Below, piece by piece: positions 24,520 through 33,234 of a stretch of DNA of 43,073 nt (its first letter is position 1; the number at the start of each line of letters is the position of its first letter). A program made the position numbers and the translations under genes. The stretch comes from an uncultured Ruminococcus sp. (lineage in GTDB: Bacteria > Bacillota > Clostridia > Oscillospirales > Ruminococcaceae). The stretch lies in assembly GCA_910576995.1 (NCBI GenBank), contig CAJTLC010000021.1:1-43073 (forward strand), written 5' to 3'. The notes below the pieces were generated by a model. That model was not told where the DNA came from. It did not search any database and saw only the letters and a program-made list of their open reading frames with translations.

Positions 24520-24548
24520 ATTATACCACATTTTTTACAGCAAATCAA
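24520..24548 (-). promoter_or_regulatory. kptA promoter
   Basis: -35 TTGATT (24548-24543), 17-bp spacer, perfect -10 TATAAT (24525-24520), about 30 bp before the kptA ATG and just after the VirB4 stop. Confidence 0.7.
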
Positions 24549-24557
24549 GTTCTTTTC

Positions 24558-26393
24558 TCATCTTCCCCCCGCCTTTCCGAACAATTTCGCCTTGTGATCG
24601 GGCGCGTGGACTTGCAAAAGATACCGCTCATTTCCGCAGCGAAACAAACAAGTTCCGCGCTCGGAATAGCTGATGTGACTGTACTCCGATTCGAGCAATT
24701 GAAGGGATTCCATAAAGTCGACAGGGGAGATATTTCCGGGGTGAAAAAGGAAACTATAAGTCGGGATTGAGAACAGCGGCTTGGTAAATTCCTTGATCTC
24801 GGGCAGCAAAAAATCCTCAACGTTCTGACTCGCTAAAATAAATGCCGAATCCTTTTTACGAACACGCTTCATACCGTTGCGGATATATTCAATTGCCGTC
24901 ATATTTGTTAAAAACAAATAAAGCTCATCCACGGCCGCAACGGTATTTCCCTTTCCTAAAAGCTGATTACTCATGTAGCTGAGAATGTTGAACAGCAGCG
25001 TATCCTTGAGCCTTTTGTTTGTATCCATAAGCCCTTTTACGCCGAAACAAATGAATTTTCCGTCACGGATATTTGTGTGACCGTCGAAATATTTTGTCTC
25101 AGCGCCCTTGCACATTGAGTACATTCCGAGGCAGATATTTTGCAAAATTTCCTCGGTATACAGGCATTTGCGGCTGCTGTCAAATGAGTGAAATTCCTTT
25201 TCCGTCAGTTCGTAAAAGTCCGACATTATGGGATAATCCTCGGATTTTAATTTTTCAAAGTCCGTGAAATCATCGATACCAAAACGCGCGTAAAGCTTCA
25301 TCAGCATAATTTCTATGGTGTCAATTTCGGCGTCGGTAAAATCTTTGTACGCTCTGAAAAAGTCCTTTAAATAGCTGATATGCTGCGATAATCTTGTGAC
25401 TTTTCTAAACGTTTCCGGACTGTCATCAGCAACTTTCTGACCGTCCGACCACTCTTTCGGTTCTAACGGATTTATCATAAATTCTCCCGACATCATATCA
25501 ATATATGTGCCGCCGAGATTATTGCATAAGTCCTCATATTCATGTTCGGGATCAAGACAAATAATCGACTTCCCCGACTCCCGAAGATTACACAAAAGCA
25601 GCTTCATCAAATAAGATTTTCCCTGACCGCTGTTGCCGAGAATGAGGATATTTGAATTTGTTTTATCATCGGTTCGTTTATCAAAATCCACAAGAATGTT
25701 GCTCCCAAACTTATCACGACCGAGATAAAAGCCGTTTCCATCGGTTTTTCCACTGTAATTCAAGGGATACATATTCGCCACAGAACTTGCAGGAAGAACA
25801 CGTTCAAACTGTCCTGCGAACACGTTGTTTCCTGTTGGAAGCACAGATAAAAAACCCTCTTTCTGACGGAGGAGCAGTCTGTCAACGCTGATTTTTGAAC
25901 GCGTCAATTCCATCTGCACATCGGCTTGAATCTCTTTAAGCTTATCCTCGGAATCTGCCTTTAATTCGATAAAAACAGCCGTGTGCAGGAGAGGTTCTTT
26001 GTTGCGGCGCAGTTCCGACAACAGATTCACAATATCACTCATATTGTCCTCGGCTTTTATGCTCTCATTTACGTCATTGGTTGTGGACATCATGTGATTT
26101 TTGCGCATCGCTTGTTGCAAGATCGTTTTCTGCTCAACACTTGTGACAAGGCGGTTGTAAATTCGCAGAGTCACTCCGCTGCGGTCAGCAAGATGCGCAA
26201 GTATCGCTGTTTCTTCCGTAGTCGGCGGATATTCTGTGATCGCCCACACAGATTTATAAAAGTTTCCGCAGATGTAATGATCCGTGAAAAATCTGATTGC
26301 AGACGGTACGATTCTGTCAAAATAATCCTTTGTTTCAACGATTTCAAGCTGTTCTGCGGACAGCTCTTTTTTCTTTCGATTTTTAAATTTCAT
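24558..26393 (-). CDS. VirB4/TraE-like conjugation ATPase (611 aa)
   Basis: This is the ATPase that powers the type IV secretion channel. Walker A is ILGNSGQGKSYLMKLLL, preceded by ILVDFDKRTDDKTNSN. Walker B is in TVAAVDELYLFLTNM, followed by RVRKKDSAFILASQNVEDFL. The N-terminal ~230 residues form the VirB4-type domain (PSAIRFFTDHYICGNFYKSV). The frame opens at a TTG at 26480, but the ATG at 26393 (MKFKNRKKKELSAEQ) has GGAGGG 8 bp upstream and overlaps the preceding gene by only 11 bp. Length is typical for Firmicutes ICE VirB4. kptA follows after 67 bp. Confidence 0.93.
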   Translation of the reverse strand: MKFKNRKKKELSAEQLEIVETKDYFDRIVPSAIRFFTDHYICGNFYKSVWAITEYPPTTEETAILAHLADRSGVTLRIYNRLVTSVEQKTILQQAMRKNHMMSTTNDVNESIKAEDNMSDIVNLLSELRRNKEPLLHTAVFIELKADSEDKLKEIQADVQMELTRSKISVDRLLLRQKEGFLSVLPTGNNVFAGQFERVLPASSVANMYPLNYSGKTDGNGFYLGRDKFGSNILVDFDKRTDDKTNSNILILGNSGQGKSYLMKLLLCNLRESGKSIICLDPEHEYEDLCNNLGGTYIDMMSGEFMINPLEPKEWSDGQKVADDSPETFRKVTRLSQHISYLKDFFRAYKDFTDAEIDTIEIMLMKLYARFGIDDFTDFEKLKSEDYPIMSDFYELTEKEFHSFDSSRKCLYTEEILQNICLGMYSMCKGAETKYFDGHTNIRDGKFICFGVKGLMDTNKRLKDTLLFNILSYMSNQLLGKGNTVAAVDELYLFLTNMTAIEYIRNGMKRVRKKDSAFILASQNVEDFLLPEIKEFTKPLFSIPTYSFLFHPGNISPVDFMESLQLLESEYSHISYSERGTCLFRCGNERYLLQVHAPDHKAKLFGKAGGR

Positions 26394-26964
26394 TGCTGTA
26401 GCCCTCCAAATTAAATTCATTTTCGCCCTCTGTGTCTGGAATTTCATCGCCGTACATACTCGCACCAAAATACAGCGCAAGCATTCGCTTCAACTCGTTT
26501 TTACTCATTCTGCGAGGCATAAATCCGTGGTCTGAAATGACTTTGCCGATACGGTTTACAAGTTCAAAAACCTGTTCTTCTTTTTCCCTGCGAAATCTTA
26601 CGCAGAACATAAACTCCCTTGCTGATGACATCCCGATCTGTATATCATCAAGGAACGCAAGGTCGGCTGTAAGAAGTTTCTGTACGGCGTCGTTTTCCTC
26701 AGTTTCAAGCCTTTTTCGGACGTATGACTTGTTGCTGTCAAAACATTCGCAGGAGTCCATTGCTATTATTTCAAGGTCGGATTCAAGGCTGAGCAGAGCC
26801 GTTAAGTGATGTATCTTTGACTCCACTGATTCCGGCGAAAGTACTGATATATTTGTCGGTTCAACGTGAAAGAAAACGAACTCCGACTTGTCCGTTTTTA
26901 CGCCGTATTTCGTGAAATTCTCAAATCCGATAAGTTTCTGAACGCTGTTTTTCTTTTTTGCCAT
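26383..26964 (-). CDS. VirB4-partner conjugation protein of unknown function (193 aa)
   Basis: It lies between PrgI and VirB4 in the order found in many clostridial ICEs. It is soluble and has SEFVFFHVEPTNISVLSPES, EIIAMDSCECFDSNKSYV and EFMFCVRFRREKEEQVFEL, which resemble the N-terminal domain of VirB4/TrbE ATPases. It may be a split-off VirB4 N-terminal-like subunit. ATG at 26964 with GGAGG; the stop overlaps the VirB4 start by 11 bp, so they are coupled. Function inferred. Confidence 0.7.
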   Translation of the reverse strand: MAKKKNSVQKLIGFENFTKYGVKTDKSEFVFFHVEPTNISVLSPESVESKIHHLTALLSLESDLEIIAMDSCECFDSNKSYVRKRLETEENDAVQKLLTADLAFLDDIQIGMSSAREFMFCVRFRREKEEQVFELVNRIGKVISDHGFMPRRMSKNELKRMLALYFGASMYGDEIPDTEGENEFNLEGYSNEI

Positions 26965-27231
26965 TTAATTTTTCCTCCATAAAAACAATTGCTGCGAAGT
27001 CACAAAAAACTTCACAGCATTTATCATGTAATCCAGTATCGCCGTGTCCTCCGCACGAAGTGTGAGGAACGCATAACAGGCTGTCATTGCCATTGGTACC
27101 GGAGTCCACAGCTTCGCAAAAATCATTATCGAAACAATAATTCCTGCGCAGATAATAATAAAATCCCGAACATTCCAGCACCACAGCTTTACCGTTGCCC
27201 TCAAATTTTCGGGATAAATATACGTTTTCAT
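26965..27231 (-). CDS. PrgI/VirB3-like membrane protein (88 aa)
   Basis: The protein starts MKTYIYPENLRATVKLWCW and has two hydrophobic segments (DFIIICAGIIVSIMIFAKLW and the stretch MAMTACYAFLTL), ending YMINAVKFFVTSQQLFLWR. This is the PrgI pattern of Gram-positive conjugation systems, equivalent to VirB3, a small inner component next to VirB4. ATG at 27231 with GGGGG; its stop is immediately followed by the next gene. Confidence 0.85.
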   Translation of the reverse strand: MKTYIYPENLRATVKLWCWNVRDFIIICAGIIVSIMIFAKLWTPVPMAMTACYAFLTLRAEDTAILDYMINAVKFFVTSQQLFLWRKN

Positions 27232-27247
27232 TTTTGAAAATACCCCC

Positions 27248-28177
27248 TTACTTTTTCGCTGAAGCGATCATTTTCGCGGCCTTTGAACCCATAGAAACGG
27301 TATGGCTCACACTCATCATATTTACTTTCACGCTCGTTTCCAGTCCGAACATCTGAGCAATTCTCGGAACTTCATTTGCCGCAAGGCAGATTCCCACTGC
27401 CAGCATAGCATGCTGAGTGAAAGTCAGCAGTCCGACATAGAGTATGGTAGTCTGCAAAAACGCCGTCAGACAAGTGGCGATAACTTGCTTGCACCAGCCG
27501 TAAAATCCGTCTGTGTATCCTCTCGGAACTGAAAACATATACAGACTTCCGATTGCTATCTGACACAGCAATATACCGCCTCTTTTGATGTTTGCAAACA
27601 CAACTTTTATCGTGCAGTAGCCGAAAAGTATAATAAAAAACAGTCCGAACAGCGACACATCCGAGGAAAGCGCAATAACCACGCTCAACGCTGTTCCTGC
27701 AACCGTATCGCTTGTTGAGCCTATGAAACTTCCCATCAGATCTCTTGTAAAGCTGCCCTGCATCGAAATACAAAACGAGTACAATCGCTGCGGAATTATC
27801 GTTATCAGACTCGCCGCCATGAAGCCCTTCAGCACGTTCAGACAAGTTGTCTTAATGCTGTTTTGCCCCGATTCATAGGCAATTGCGCAGTCGAAAACTG
27901 CTACGATAAATCCGCACACAAACAATATCCACCCCATATGATGGAACAGCGTTATGAACGATCTCACCCACGCAAGGCTGAAAATATCCGCCGTGCTTTC
28001 GTTGATAAACTCGAATAAATCGGCGATTGCCCCGTAAATCAGATTAAACAACCACTCAAACATTATGTCCCATATTTCGTCGGTAATTGCGTCCACAGCC
28101 GAACCGACCGTGTTATCCCAAAGTCCCGATATTCCGTCGCTTATCCAGTCAATCGCATCCCCTATCCAATCGAACAT
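27248..28177 (-). CDS. VirB6/TrbL-like polytopic channel protein (309 aa)
   Basis: A short amphipathic start (FDWIGDAIDWISDGISGLWD) is followed by about six membrane segments, for example VRSFITLFHHMGWILFVCGF and DVSLFGLFFIILFGYCTIKV, and a cytoplasmic Ser/Lys-rich tail. This is the VirB6/TrbL type that forms the membrane channel. I start at the ATG at 28177, with GGGGG 7 bp upstream, rather than the GTG at 28180. It overlaps the stop of the upstream HTH gene (TGATG), so translation is coupled. Confidence 0.85.
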   Translation of the reverse strand: MFDWIGDAIDWISDGISGLWDNTVGSAVDAITDEIWDIMFEWLFNLIYGAIADLFEFINESTADIFSLAWVRSFITLFHHMGWILFVCGFIVAVFDCAIAYESGQNSIKTTCLNVLKGFMAASLITIIPQRLYSFCISMQGSFTRDLMGSFIGSTSDTVAGTALSVVIALSSDVSLFGLFFIILFGYCTIKVVFANIKRGGILLCQIAIGSLYMFSVPRGYTDGFYGWCKQVIATCLTAFLQTTILYVGLLTFTQHAMLAVGICLAANEVPRIAQMFGLETSVKVNMMSVSHTVSMGSKAAKMIASAKK

Positions 28178-28437
28178 CACATCACCCCCAGTTTGTAAAT
28201 ATTTGAACTTGTGCCGCCGTTATTCCGCACTCTGTTACGCCTTGTGATGAGCCGCTTTTGTTCCAGTCCGTTCAGCGCTCTGAACACCGTCCTTGAACTG
28301 ATTTTCAGCTCCTTTGCTATGGTTCTTGCAGAAGGGTAGCACTCGCCCTTTTTGTTTGCTTTGTCGCATAAACAACGATATACCGTTATTTCACGATGAT
28401 TCAGCGGCATATCGAAAATTATTTTTGGCATGAACAT
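28177..28437 (-). CDS. Small helix-turn-helix protein (86 aa)
   Basis: The sequence MFMPKIIFDMPLNHREITVY and YPSARTIAKELKISSRTVFR, then ALNGLEQKRLITRRNRVRNN, is a winged HTH of the replication-initiator/helix-turn-helix type, with SARTIAKELKISSRTVFRAL as the recognition unit. ATG at 28437, 2 bp after the VirD4 stop. It sits inside the transfer operon and may regulate it. Target unknown. Confidence 0.8.
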   Translation of the reverse strand: MFMPKIIFDMPLNHREITVYRCLCDKANKKGECYPSARTIAKELKISSRTVFRALNGLEQKRLITRRNRVRNNGGTSSNIYKLGVM

Positions 28438-28439
28438 TT

Positions 28440-30191
28440 TTATTCCCCCGTTCTTACGTTGAATTTTGGCTGAGTCGGAAACTCGAAATCTTCAGGTAAT
28501 TCTGACTGTGTTTTTTTCGGCGGATATTTCATTTCAACCGCTCTGAACAGCTTTTCACGCTCCATATACGCCACAGATCTTGCTCCCTTATCAGGCAGGA
28601 AATATGCGTCTCCGAATTTTATTCCCCACTTAAAATACAGTTTTAAGGGCGATATCATGGGATGCGTGCCTGTTTTCATGACGATAAACTGACCTTTCGG
28701 CATTGATTTCAGCTCGTCCACAGTAAGAAGCGGTCTGCCGATCATCTGAAGTGACTGCGATTTTTCCTTTCCGCAAGACACAGATCCCGACTGCACAGTT
28801 TGCTCTCCCAACGCTTTGGACAGTACATCCGCTGAGTGGGAATTAGGAGCAAAACCGCCGAATATCGTCAATTGCGTGTTGTCCGTAATTATTTCCATGC
28901 CCTGTTTTCCGTAGTTCTGTTCAATCTGTGCAAACGACTGAATTATCGCCACGATGCTGATTTTTCGGCTTCGTCCTGCGGAAAACATCTCCTCTGCGCC
29001 CTCTATTTTCGGGAAAGTTCCGAACTCATCGGCAAAGAACATCACCCTGTTTTTCAGCGTACCACCGTTCTCGTCGGCAATGACCAGAATTTCTCTGTAC
29101 AACTGCTGAATCAGCAAGCTTACCATGAAATATTTCCCCTGATCTTCTTCTGGGAGTATAATAAAAATCGCCGATTTTTCGGAGCAAAACTGCTCTGCAT
29201 CTATCGCCGTACCGAAGCACAGCATCTGTTCAAGTTCCGAATCAAGAAAGCTGTTTAATCGTGATAAAGCTGTCGACATTACCGACATCATCGCCTGATC
29301 AGCTGAATTAAGAGCCGCACCTGCAAGCCATTTTGCCTTGTGATCGGAGGGCAGATTTTCCATTAATTTTGTGAAATACATCTTCTTTCCCTTGCCCTCC
29401 GGCTTGGAAATCAGGTCTTGTATTAGTTTGAAAACCGACACAATGTGACGTTCATTTTTCTCGCCGAATTCTGCTAAGAGCAGGATTACCGATGCGAGAA
29501 GTCCCTCCGCCGCGTCGTAAAAAAACGCATTTTGTCCGTAGTTTGAACTGTCCCCACCGCCGATGTTGATTATCGACTTTGCTGTGATTTTTGCATACTT
29601 TTCAGCTTTCGCCTTTGCGGATAAATTGGTTTTGTCGGACAGATACAAGTCCATATACTTGTTCACAAGGTGCAGAATATTATTTTCATCACTCCTTGTT
29701 GGATTACGCAAATCAAGTACCGACACATTGTAACCATAGCAGTTTTTGGCTATATTTCCGTAATTTCGAGCAACGTCTCCCTTCGTATCCGTGCTTAAAA
29801 ACGACATTCCTGAAGCGCAGGCAAATTCCAAATTTGGGTACAGAAAAAAAGCAGTCTTTCCCGTTCCTGCTGCACCGATCATCAATGTGTGAACATCGCC
29901 TGTATCAACAAGAGCAACAGTTTGTCGCTGTCCCCTGCATCCGATTACAGTTCCCTGCACAGTCGGCAAATCCACGCCTTTACGCCATTTCTCAGGCTCG
30001 AATGGCAGAAAGGAAAAAGTCCGCCGTATCTCAGATTTGGTCGCCCATCTCGCAGTTCCATACTGACCGTCACCGACCGTTTTTGCCTTAATTCCGTTGA
30101 TGCTTTTGTTGTCAAGCATATTCGCAATAACTATAAAGGCAATAAATAATACGCCAAGTATAACTAAAACAATTGTTTGTTTTTCATTCAA
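28440..30191 (-). CDS. VirD4-like type IV coupling protein (583 aa)
   Basis: It links the relaxosome to the channel and pumps DNA. An N-terminal membrane segment (IVLVILGVLFIAFIVIANML) is followed by the nucleotide-binding domain: GDGQYGTARWATKSEI, Walker A HTLMIGAAGTGKTAFFLYP, FLSTDTKGDVARNYG, and Walker B NRVMFFADEFGTFPKIEG. Length is typical. The start is a TTG at 30191 with GGGAGG 8 bp upstream; no ATG in frame is near. Confidence 0.93.
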   Translation of the reverse strand: MNEKQTIVLVILGVLFIAFIVIANMLDNKSINGIKAKTVGDGQYGTARWATKSEIRRTFSFLPFEPEKWRKGVDLPTVQGTVIGCRGQRQTVALVDTGDVHTLMIGAAGTGKTAFFLYPNLEFACASGMSFLSTDTKGDVARNYGNIAKNCYGYNVSVLDLRNPTRSDENNILHLVNKYMDLYLSDKTNLSAKAKAEKYAKITAKSIINIGGGDSSNYGQNAFFYDAAEGLLASVILLLAEFGEKNERHIVSVFKLIQDLISKPEGKGKKMYFTKLMENLPSDHKAKWLAGAALNSADQAMMSVMSTALSRLNSFLDSELEQMLCFGTAIDAEQFCSEKSAIFIILPEEDQGKYFMVSLLIQQLYREILVIADENGGTLKNRVMFFADEFGTFPKIEGAEEMFSAGRSRKISIVAIIQSFAQIEQNYGKQGMEIITDNTQLTIFGGFAPNSHSADVLSKALGEQTVQSGSVSCGKEKSQSLQMIGRPLLTVDELKSMPKGQFIVMKTGTHPMISPLKLYFKWGIKFGDAYFLPDKGARSVAYMEREKLFRAVEMKYPPKKTQSELPEDFEFPTQPKFNVRTGE

Positions 30192-30264
30192 AAATTTGAC
30201 CTCCCCTAAATTATTCTTCTTTTTGCTATAAATAAATATATTAAATTGGATAATTCACATTCCT

Positions 30265-30277
30265 GTGACACTGTGTC
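30265..30277. promoter_or_regulatory. Palindrome upstream of virD4, possible operator
   Basis: TGACAC-T-GTGTCA is a perfect 6+1+6 palindrome in the short gap between the Toprim gene and virD4. Its partner protein is unknown; the neighbouring HTH protein is one candidate. Low confidence. Confidence 0.3.
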
Positions 30278-30284
30278 ATACCCC

Positions 30285-31685
30285 CTATGACAACTCCTGA
30301 GCATAGACTTCCTCATCACTTTCCTGTTCGGATAATTCGCAATTTTCAGCAATATTCTCAACTTCGTCCGCACATATTTTCAATGCGCAGTCCGCAAGCT
30401 GATACAGTTTTTTGGCCGTTTTCACAGACTGTTCATACGTCCTCGCCAATTGTTTTAAATCTCTGCCGACCTCGCTCACTTTATCCCTTAAATCACGCTG
30501 TTTCTGCGCCCTGTGAGCCTTATCCGTATACGCACGGTATTCTTTTCTCAGTTTGATGCAGAGTTGATCAAAATCCGCCTTACAGCCTGCCTGACGCAGA
30601 AAAAATGCAGAGCCCGACAATGCGTACTCTGCAAGATATTTGTACTGTTCATTTTTCAGCGTCAGATTCAGATTTGAAAGCAGTCTGTCTGCATCGCATT
30701 CCAGCTTTTGTAGTTCACTGATAACGGCTGTATACCGTTGTTTTCGGCTGTGCGGAACAGCAGGCAAAAATTCAACGCCGTTAAGCTGCTTTAGATCTTC
30801 GTTAAAATCCTTATTTTTCGGAAGAATTCTCGAAATATTTACATAATTATTTTCACGCAAAACGTCTTTCAGCCTGTCAGCAGCATCAATTCCGCCCACA
30901 TCATTGTCGGTACAGATAATAATTTCCGACAAATTTGAACGCCCTTTTAACGCTGTTAAAACAGCGTTTTCATACACGCCGTTCATGGCTATATATGAGT
31001 GTTTCTGCCAGTTTTTGGGATTCAAAGTGAGATAACTCAGCATATCTATCGGAGCTTCAAACACAAATAATTTCTCCGATTCTCCGAAGTGCGAAAAGCT
31101 GTATTTTGTGTCCGAACCCTCGACAGTCTGCCGGAAAGACCTTCCGAAAGTTGACGTTGATCGCTTGTGAGCCTGTCGTGGAATACCGTTTTCATTAACT
31201 CCCACAAAAACTGCATTGTGATGCTCTTTATCCTCATACAATGTGTGATTTTTCGCAAAATAAGTGATAATTTCGGGAGCAATAAACCGCTGTTTTATGA
31301 GATATGCGAACACTCTGTGCATATTTTCATTTGCGACCGGAAGTTTAAAGTTTTTCGGTTTTTCCTCACGCACAGCAGCTTTCGGCGGAGCGTGAGACAG
31401 CGGAGTTATCCTCTGTCCCAGAAGCTCCTGAACAGCCGTCGGAAAGTTCATATCGTAGTAATACTGCATGAATTTTATCGCACCGCCGCCAACCTGATTC
31501 TTGTGGTCAAACCACGTACTTCCCGACATTGTGATGCTGTCATGCCTGCCCGAACCGTCGCTGTAGATAAGCTTGTATTCACGTCCTGCACGTTCAAGTC
31601 TTTCGCCTCGCATACGCAGGAAATCTGCCAATTCTACACTGTTTGCCGTTATTTTTTGTTCTTCTGTAAATGGAATATACGGCAC
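30285..31685 (-). CDS. DUF3991-Toprim primase-like protein (466 aa)
   Basis: N-terminal DUF3991-type part: ADFLRMRGERLERAGREYKL, WFDHKNQVGGGAIKFMQYYY. The Toprim domain follows: EKLFVFEAPIDMLSYLTL (acidic motif) and SEIIICTDNDVGGIDAADRL (DxD). The C-terminal ~150 residues are a helical, Lys-rich coil. Such proteins resemble DnaG-like primases and are common in Firmicutes ICEs, where they may prime or process the transferred strand. The frame opens at a GTG at 31694, but that GTG overlaps the AGGAGG itself. The GTG at 31685 (VPYIPFTEEQ) lies at a proper distance. Confidence 0.88.
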   Translation of the reverse strand: MPYIPFTEEQKITANSVELADFLRMRGERLERAGREYKLIYSDGSGRHDSITMSGSTWFDHKNQVGGGAIKFMQYYYDMNFPTAVQELLGQRITPLSHAPPKAAVREEKPKNFKLPVANENMHRVFAYLIKQRFIAPEIITYFAKNHTLYEDKEHHNAVFVGVNENGIPRQAHKRSTSTFGRSFRQTVEGSDTKYSFSHFGESEKLFVFEAPIDMLSYLTLNPKNWQKHSYIAMNGVYENAVLTALKGRSNLSEIIICTDNDVGGIDAADRLKDVLRENNYVNISRILPKNKDFNEDLKQLNGVEFLPAVPHSRKQRYTAVISELQKLECDADRLLSNLNLTLKNEQYKYLAEYALSGSAFFLRQAGCKADFDQLCIKLRKEYRAYTDKAHRAQKQRDLRDKVSEVGRDLKQLARTYEQSVKTAKKLYQLADCALKICADEVENIAENCELSEQESDEEVYAQELS

Positions 31686-31705
31686 TTTTTTCACCTCCTG
31701 AATGC

Positions 31706-31745
31706 AAAAAAGTCCGTCCCTGATAATTAGCAGAAACGGACTTTT
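31706..31745 (-). terminator. Hairpin terminator upstream of the Toprim gene
   Basis: On the minus strand AAAAGTCCGT pairs perfectly with ACGGACTTTT and is followed by TTGCATT, with an 18-base loop. It lies in the 66-bp gap and may be a partial terminator that lowers expression of the downstream genes. Confidence 0.6.
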
Positions 31746-31751
31746 GCATAT

Positions 31752-31973
31752 TCAAAAACAAATATTAAACGGCGCTTTTCGTATTCGTATTGCGCTGATC
31801 TGCGGAGGAATACTCATAGTCATTGCGCCATTGTGAAAAATAATTATTCTGTCACCGACACGAAAATTGCAGTTGCAGCGTGTATTAACGACAATTTCCT
31901 GATCTGTTTTGCTGTCACGGACAAGAAGCTGTCTGTTTCCGATTTCCAGAATTACTGCGCACATCGTCATCAT
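31752..31973 (-). CDS. Small conserved-looking ICE protein of unknown function (73 aa)
   Basis: The sequence MMTMCAVILEIGNRQLLVRD, VNTRCNCNFRVGDRIIIFHN reads as a small beta-barrel, OB- or SH3-like, followed by a short basic end. I prefer the ATG at 31973, with GAGG 8 bp upstream, over the GTG at 31982. No function assigned. It follows the DUF3852-like gene by 63 bp. Confidence 0.6.
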   Translation of the reverse strand: MMTMCAVILEIGNRQLLVRDSKTDQEIVVNTRCNCNFRVGDRIIIFHNGAMTMSIPPQISAIRIRKAPFNICF

Positions 31974-32036
31974 AGCTATCACCTCGGATTTTTATTCCTA
32001 TGAATATATTATGCTGCGGTCGATTTTTAGTGAATA

Positions 32037-32378
32037 TCAGATATTCACAATCGTCCAAATATACAGCGGAGCGGTCAGCGTAAAGATAAGACAGCCGAAC
32101 AGAATCGCCGCACCAGTCCATTCTATTTGACCATGTTTGCGATATTCCATATATAAAGTTCCGAGTTTAACAAACAGCAAAATTGCCAGTATTACGTCGA
32201 TTACGGGGAATATGACGTTGTTTGTAACGGTCTTTATCTGACTTTTTGCAGAGTTCCATGTACTCTCAACAGCTCCGGCTACATCGCCCTCTGCGTGTGC
32301 GGAAATCACAGCAAAATTTAGGAAAGTTACAACCGCCACAAGCTCGCAGGCAAGCGCCCTTTTAATGTTTTTCTTCAA
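32037..32378 (-). CDS. DUF3852-like secreted/membrane protein, possible VirB2-like subunit (113 aa)
   Basis: A signal peptide (LKKNIKRALACELVAVVTFL ... SAHA) is followed by an exposed stretch and two hydrophobic segments (VIFPVIDVILAILLFVKLGT and GAAILFGCLIFTLTAPLYIW). Two-helix proteins after a signal peptide are the VirB2 pilin layout. The frame opens at an ATG at 32393 without a good ribosome binding site. The TTG at 32378 has GGAGG 8 bp upstream and gives the canonical M-K-K-N signal start. It overlaps the end of the sortase gene region, so translation is probably coupled. Confidence 0.72.
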   Translation of the reverse strand: MKKNIKRALACELVAVVTFLNFAVISAHAEGDVAGAVESTWNSAKSQIKTVTNNVIFPVIDVILAILLFVKLGTLYMEYRKHGQIEWTGAAILFGCLIFTLTAPLYIWTIVNI

Positions 32379-32382
32379 AATA

Positions 32383-33234
32383 TCAGCCTCCATTCATTTC
32401 GACGAGTTTGCCCGTCAGGATAGTTCTTGCATTTTCAAATTCGTATGAACAGGTGGACAGCGAAATAAAGCGGTCATCTTCAGAAAAATCGGCATTTTCC
32501 CATACAACGGAAACGTTGTAAAGATGCGATAACCAGTCGTTTATCGGCGTCGAACCGTCATACAATTCATCGTACATATCCGCCTTTGCACAGGAGAAAA
32601 AATCCACCCTGTACACAGCTTCGGGAGTTGACAGCCAGCCGTATCTGTGGCTGTCAAAGTACGCAGAATCGGCAAAACTCAGCAGTCCGGCAAACATCGA
32701 ACCGTTCTGCATATTGTGTCCGTAGACGATATTTATTGGATTCATAAACCGATTTTCGCAGCGGTAATCGAGGAAGATCGAACCCGATTTTAAGCTGCAT
32801 CCATCGTAGGCATGATGCAGATAAAAATCATTGTCATCGCTCTGCATGATTGGGTAATTTATCGCAGTATCGGGAATATACAGCCATCCCACAGCATCGG
32901 GATACGCGCTGTTCATCGCCTGAGCCGAATCTATAAGACTTTGGCGAATATCATCGGGGAGAGTGTCTGAAACCGCAGTATTCTGCGGAATTTCAGCAGT
33001 CACAGTTGTTTCGGTACTGTCAGTTTTTATTGTATTTTTTGTTGTAGTTTCCGCAATCAAATCGCTTGTAATTTCGTCAAGCGTACCCTGCGAAACCGTT
33101 ATCGGACGAAACGGTTCAAGGTCGTTTTCGGCGATCTCCTGCGCAATATCGTCCTTAAAATAAAGCATTGCGCCTCCTAAAAGGAGGGCGGCTGATACAG
33201 CCGCCATGAGTCCGAGTTTATTTTTTTTAGTCAT
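32383..33234 (-). CDS. Class B sortase (283 aa)
   Basis: Sortases join LPxTG-type surface proteins to the wall. An N-terminal signal anchor (KLGLMAAVSAALLLGGAMLY) is followed by a Thr-rich linker and the catalytic domain: GWLYIPDTAINYPIMQSDDN, catalytic His in INIVYGHNMQNG, catalytic Cys in ISLSTCSYEF, catalytic Arg in ENARTILTGKL. The spacing is that of class B. The ATG at 33234 overlaps the stop of the large surface protein by 8 bp; the longer frame to 33333 lies inside that gene. The adjacent Cna-B protein is its obvious substrate. Confidence 0.92.
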   Translation of the reverse strand: MTKKNKLGLMAAVSAALLLGGAMLYFKDDIAQEIAENDLEPFRPITVSQGTLDEITSDLIAETTTKNTIKTDSTETTVTAEIPQNTAVSDTLPDDIRQSLIDSAQAMNSAYPDAVGWLYIPDTAINYPIMQSDDNDFYLHHAYDGCSLKSGSIFLDYRCENRFMNPINIVYGHNMQNGSMFAGLLSFADSAYFDSHRYGWLSTPEAVYRVDFFSCAKADMYDELYDGSTPINDWLSHLYNVSVVWENADFSEDDRFISLSTCSYEFENARTILTGKLVEMNGG

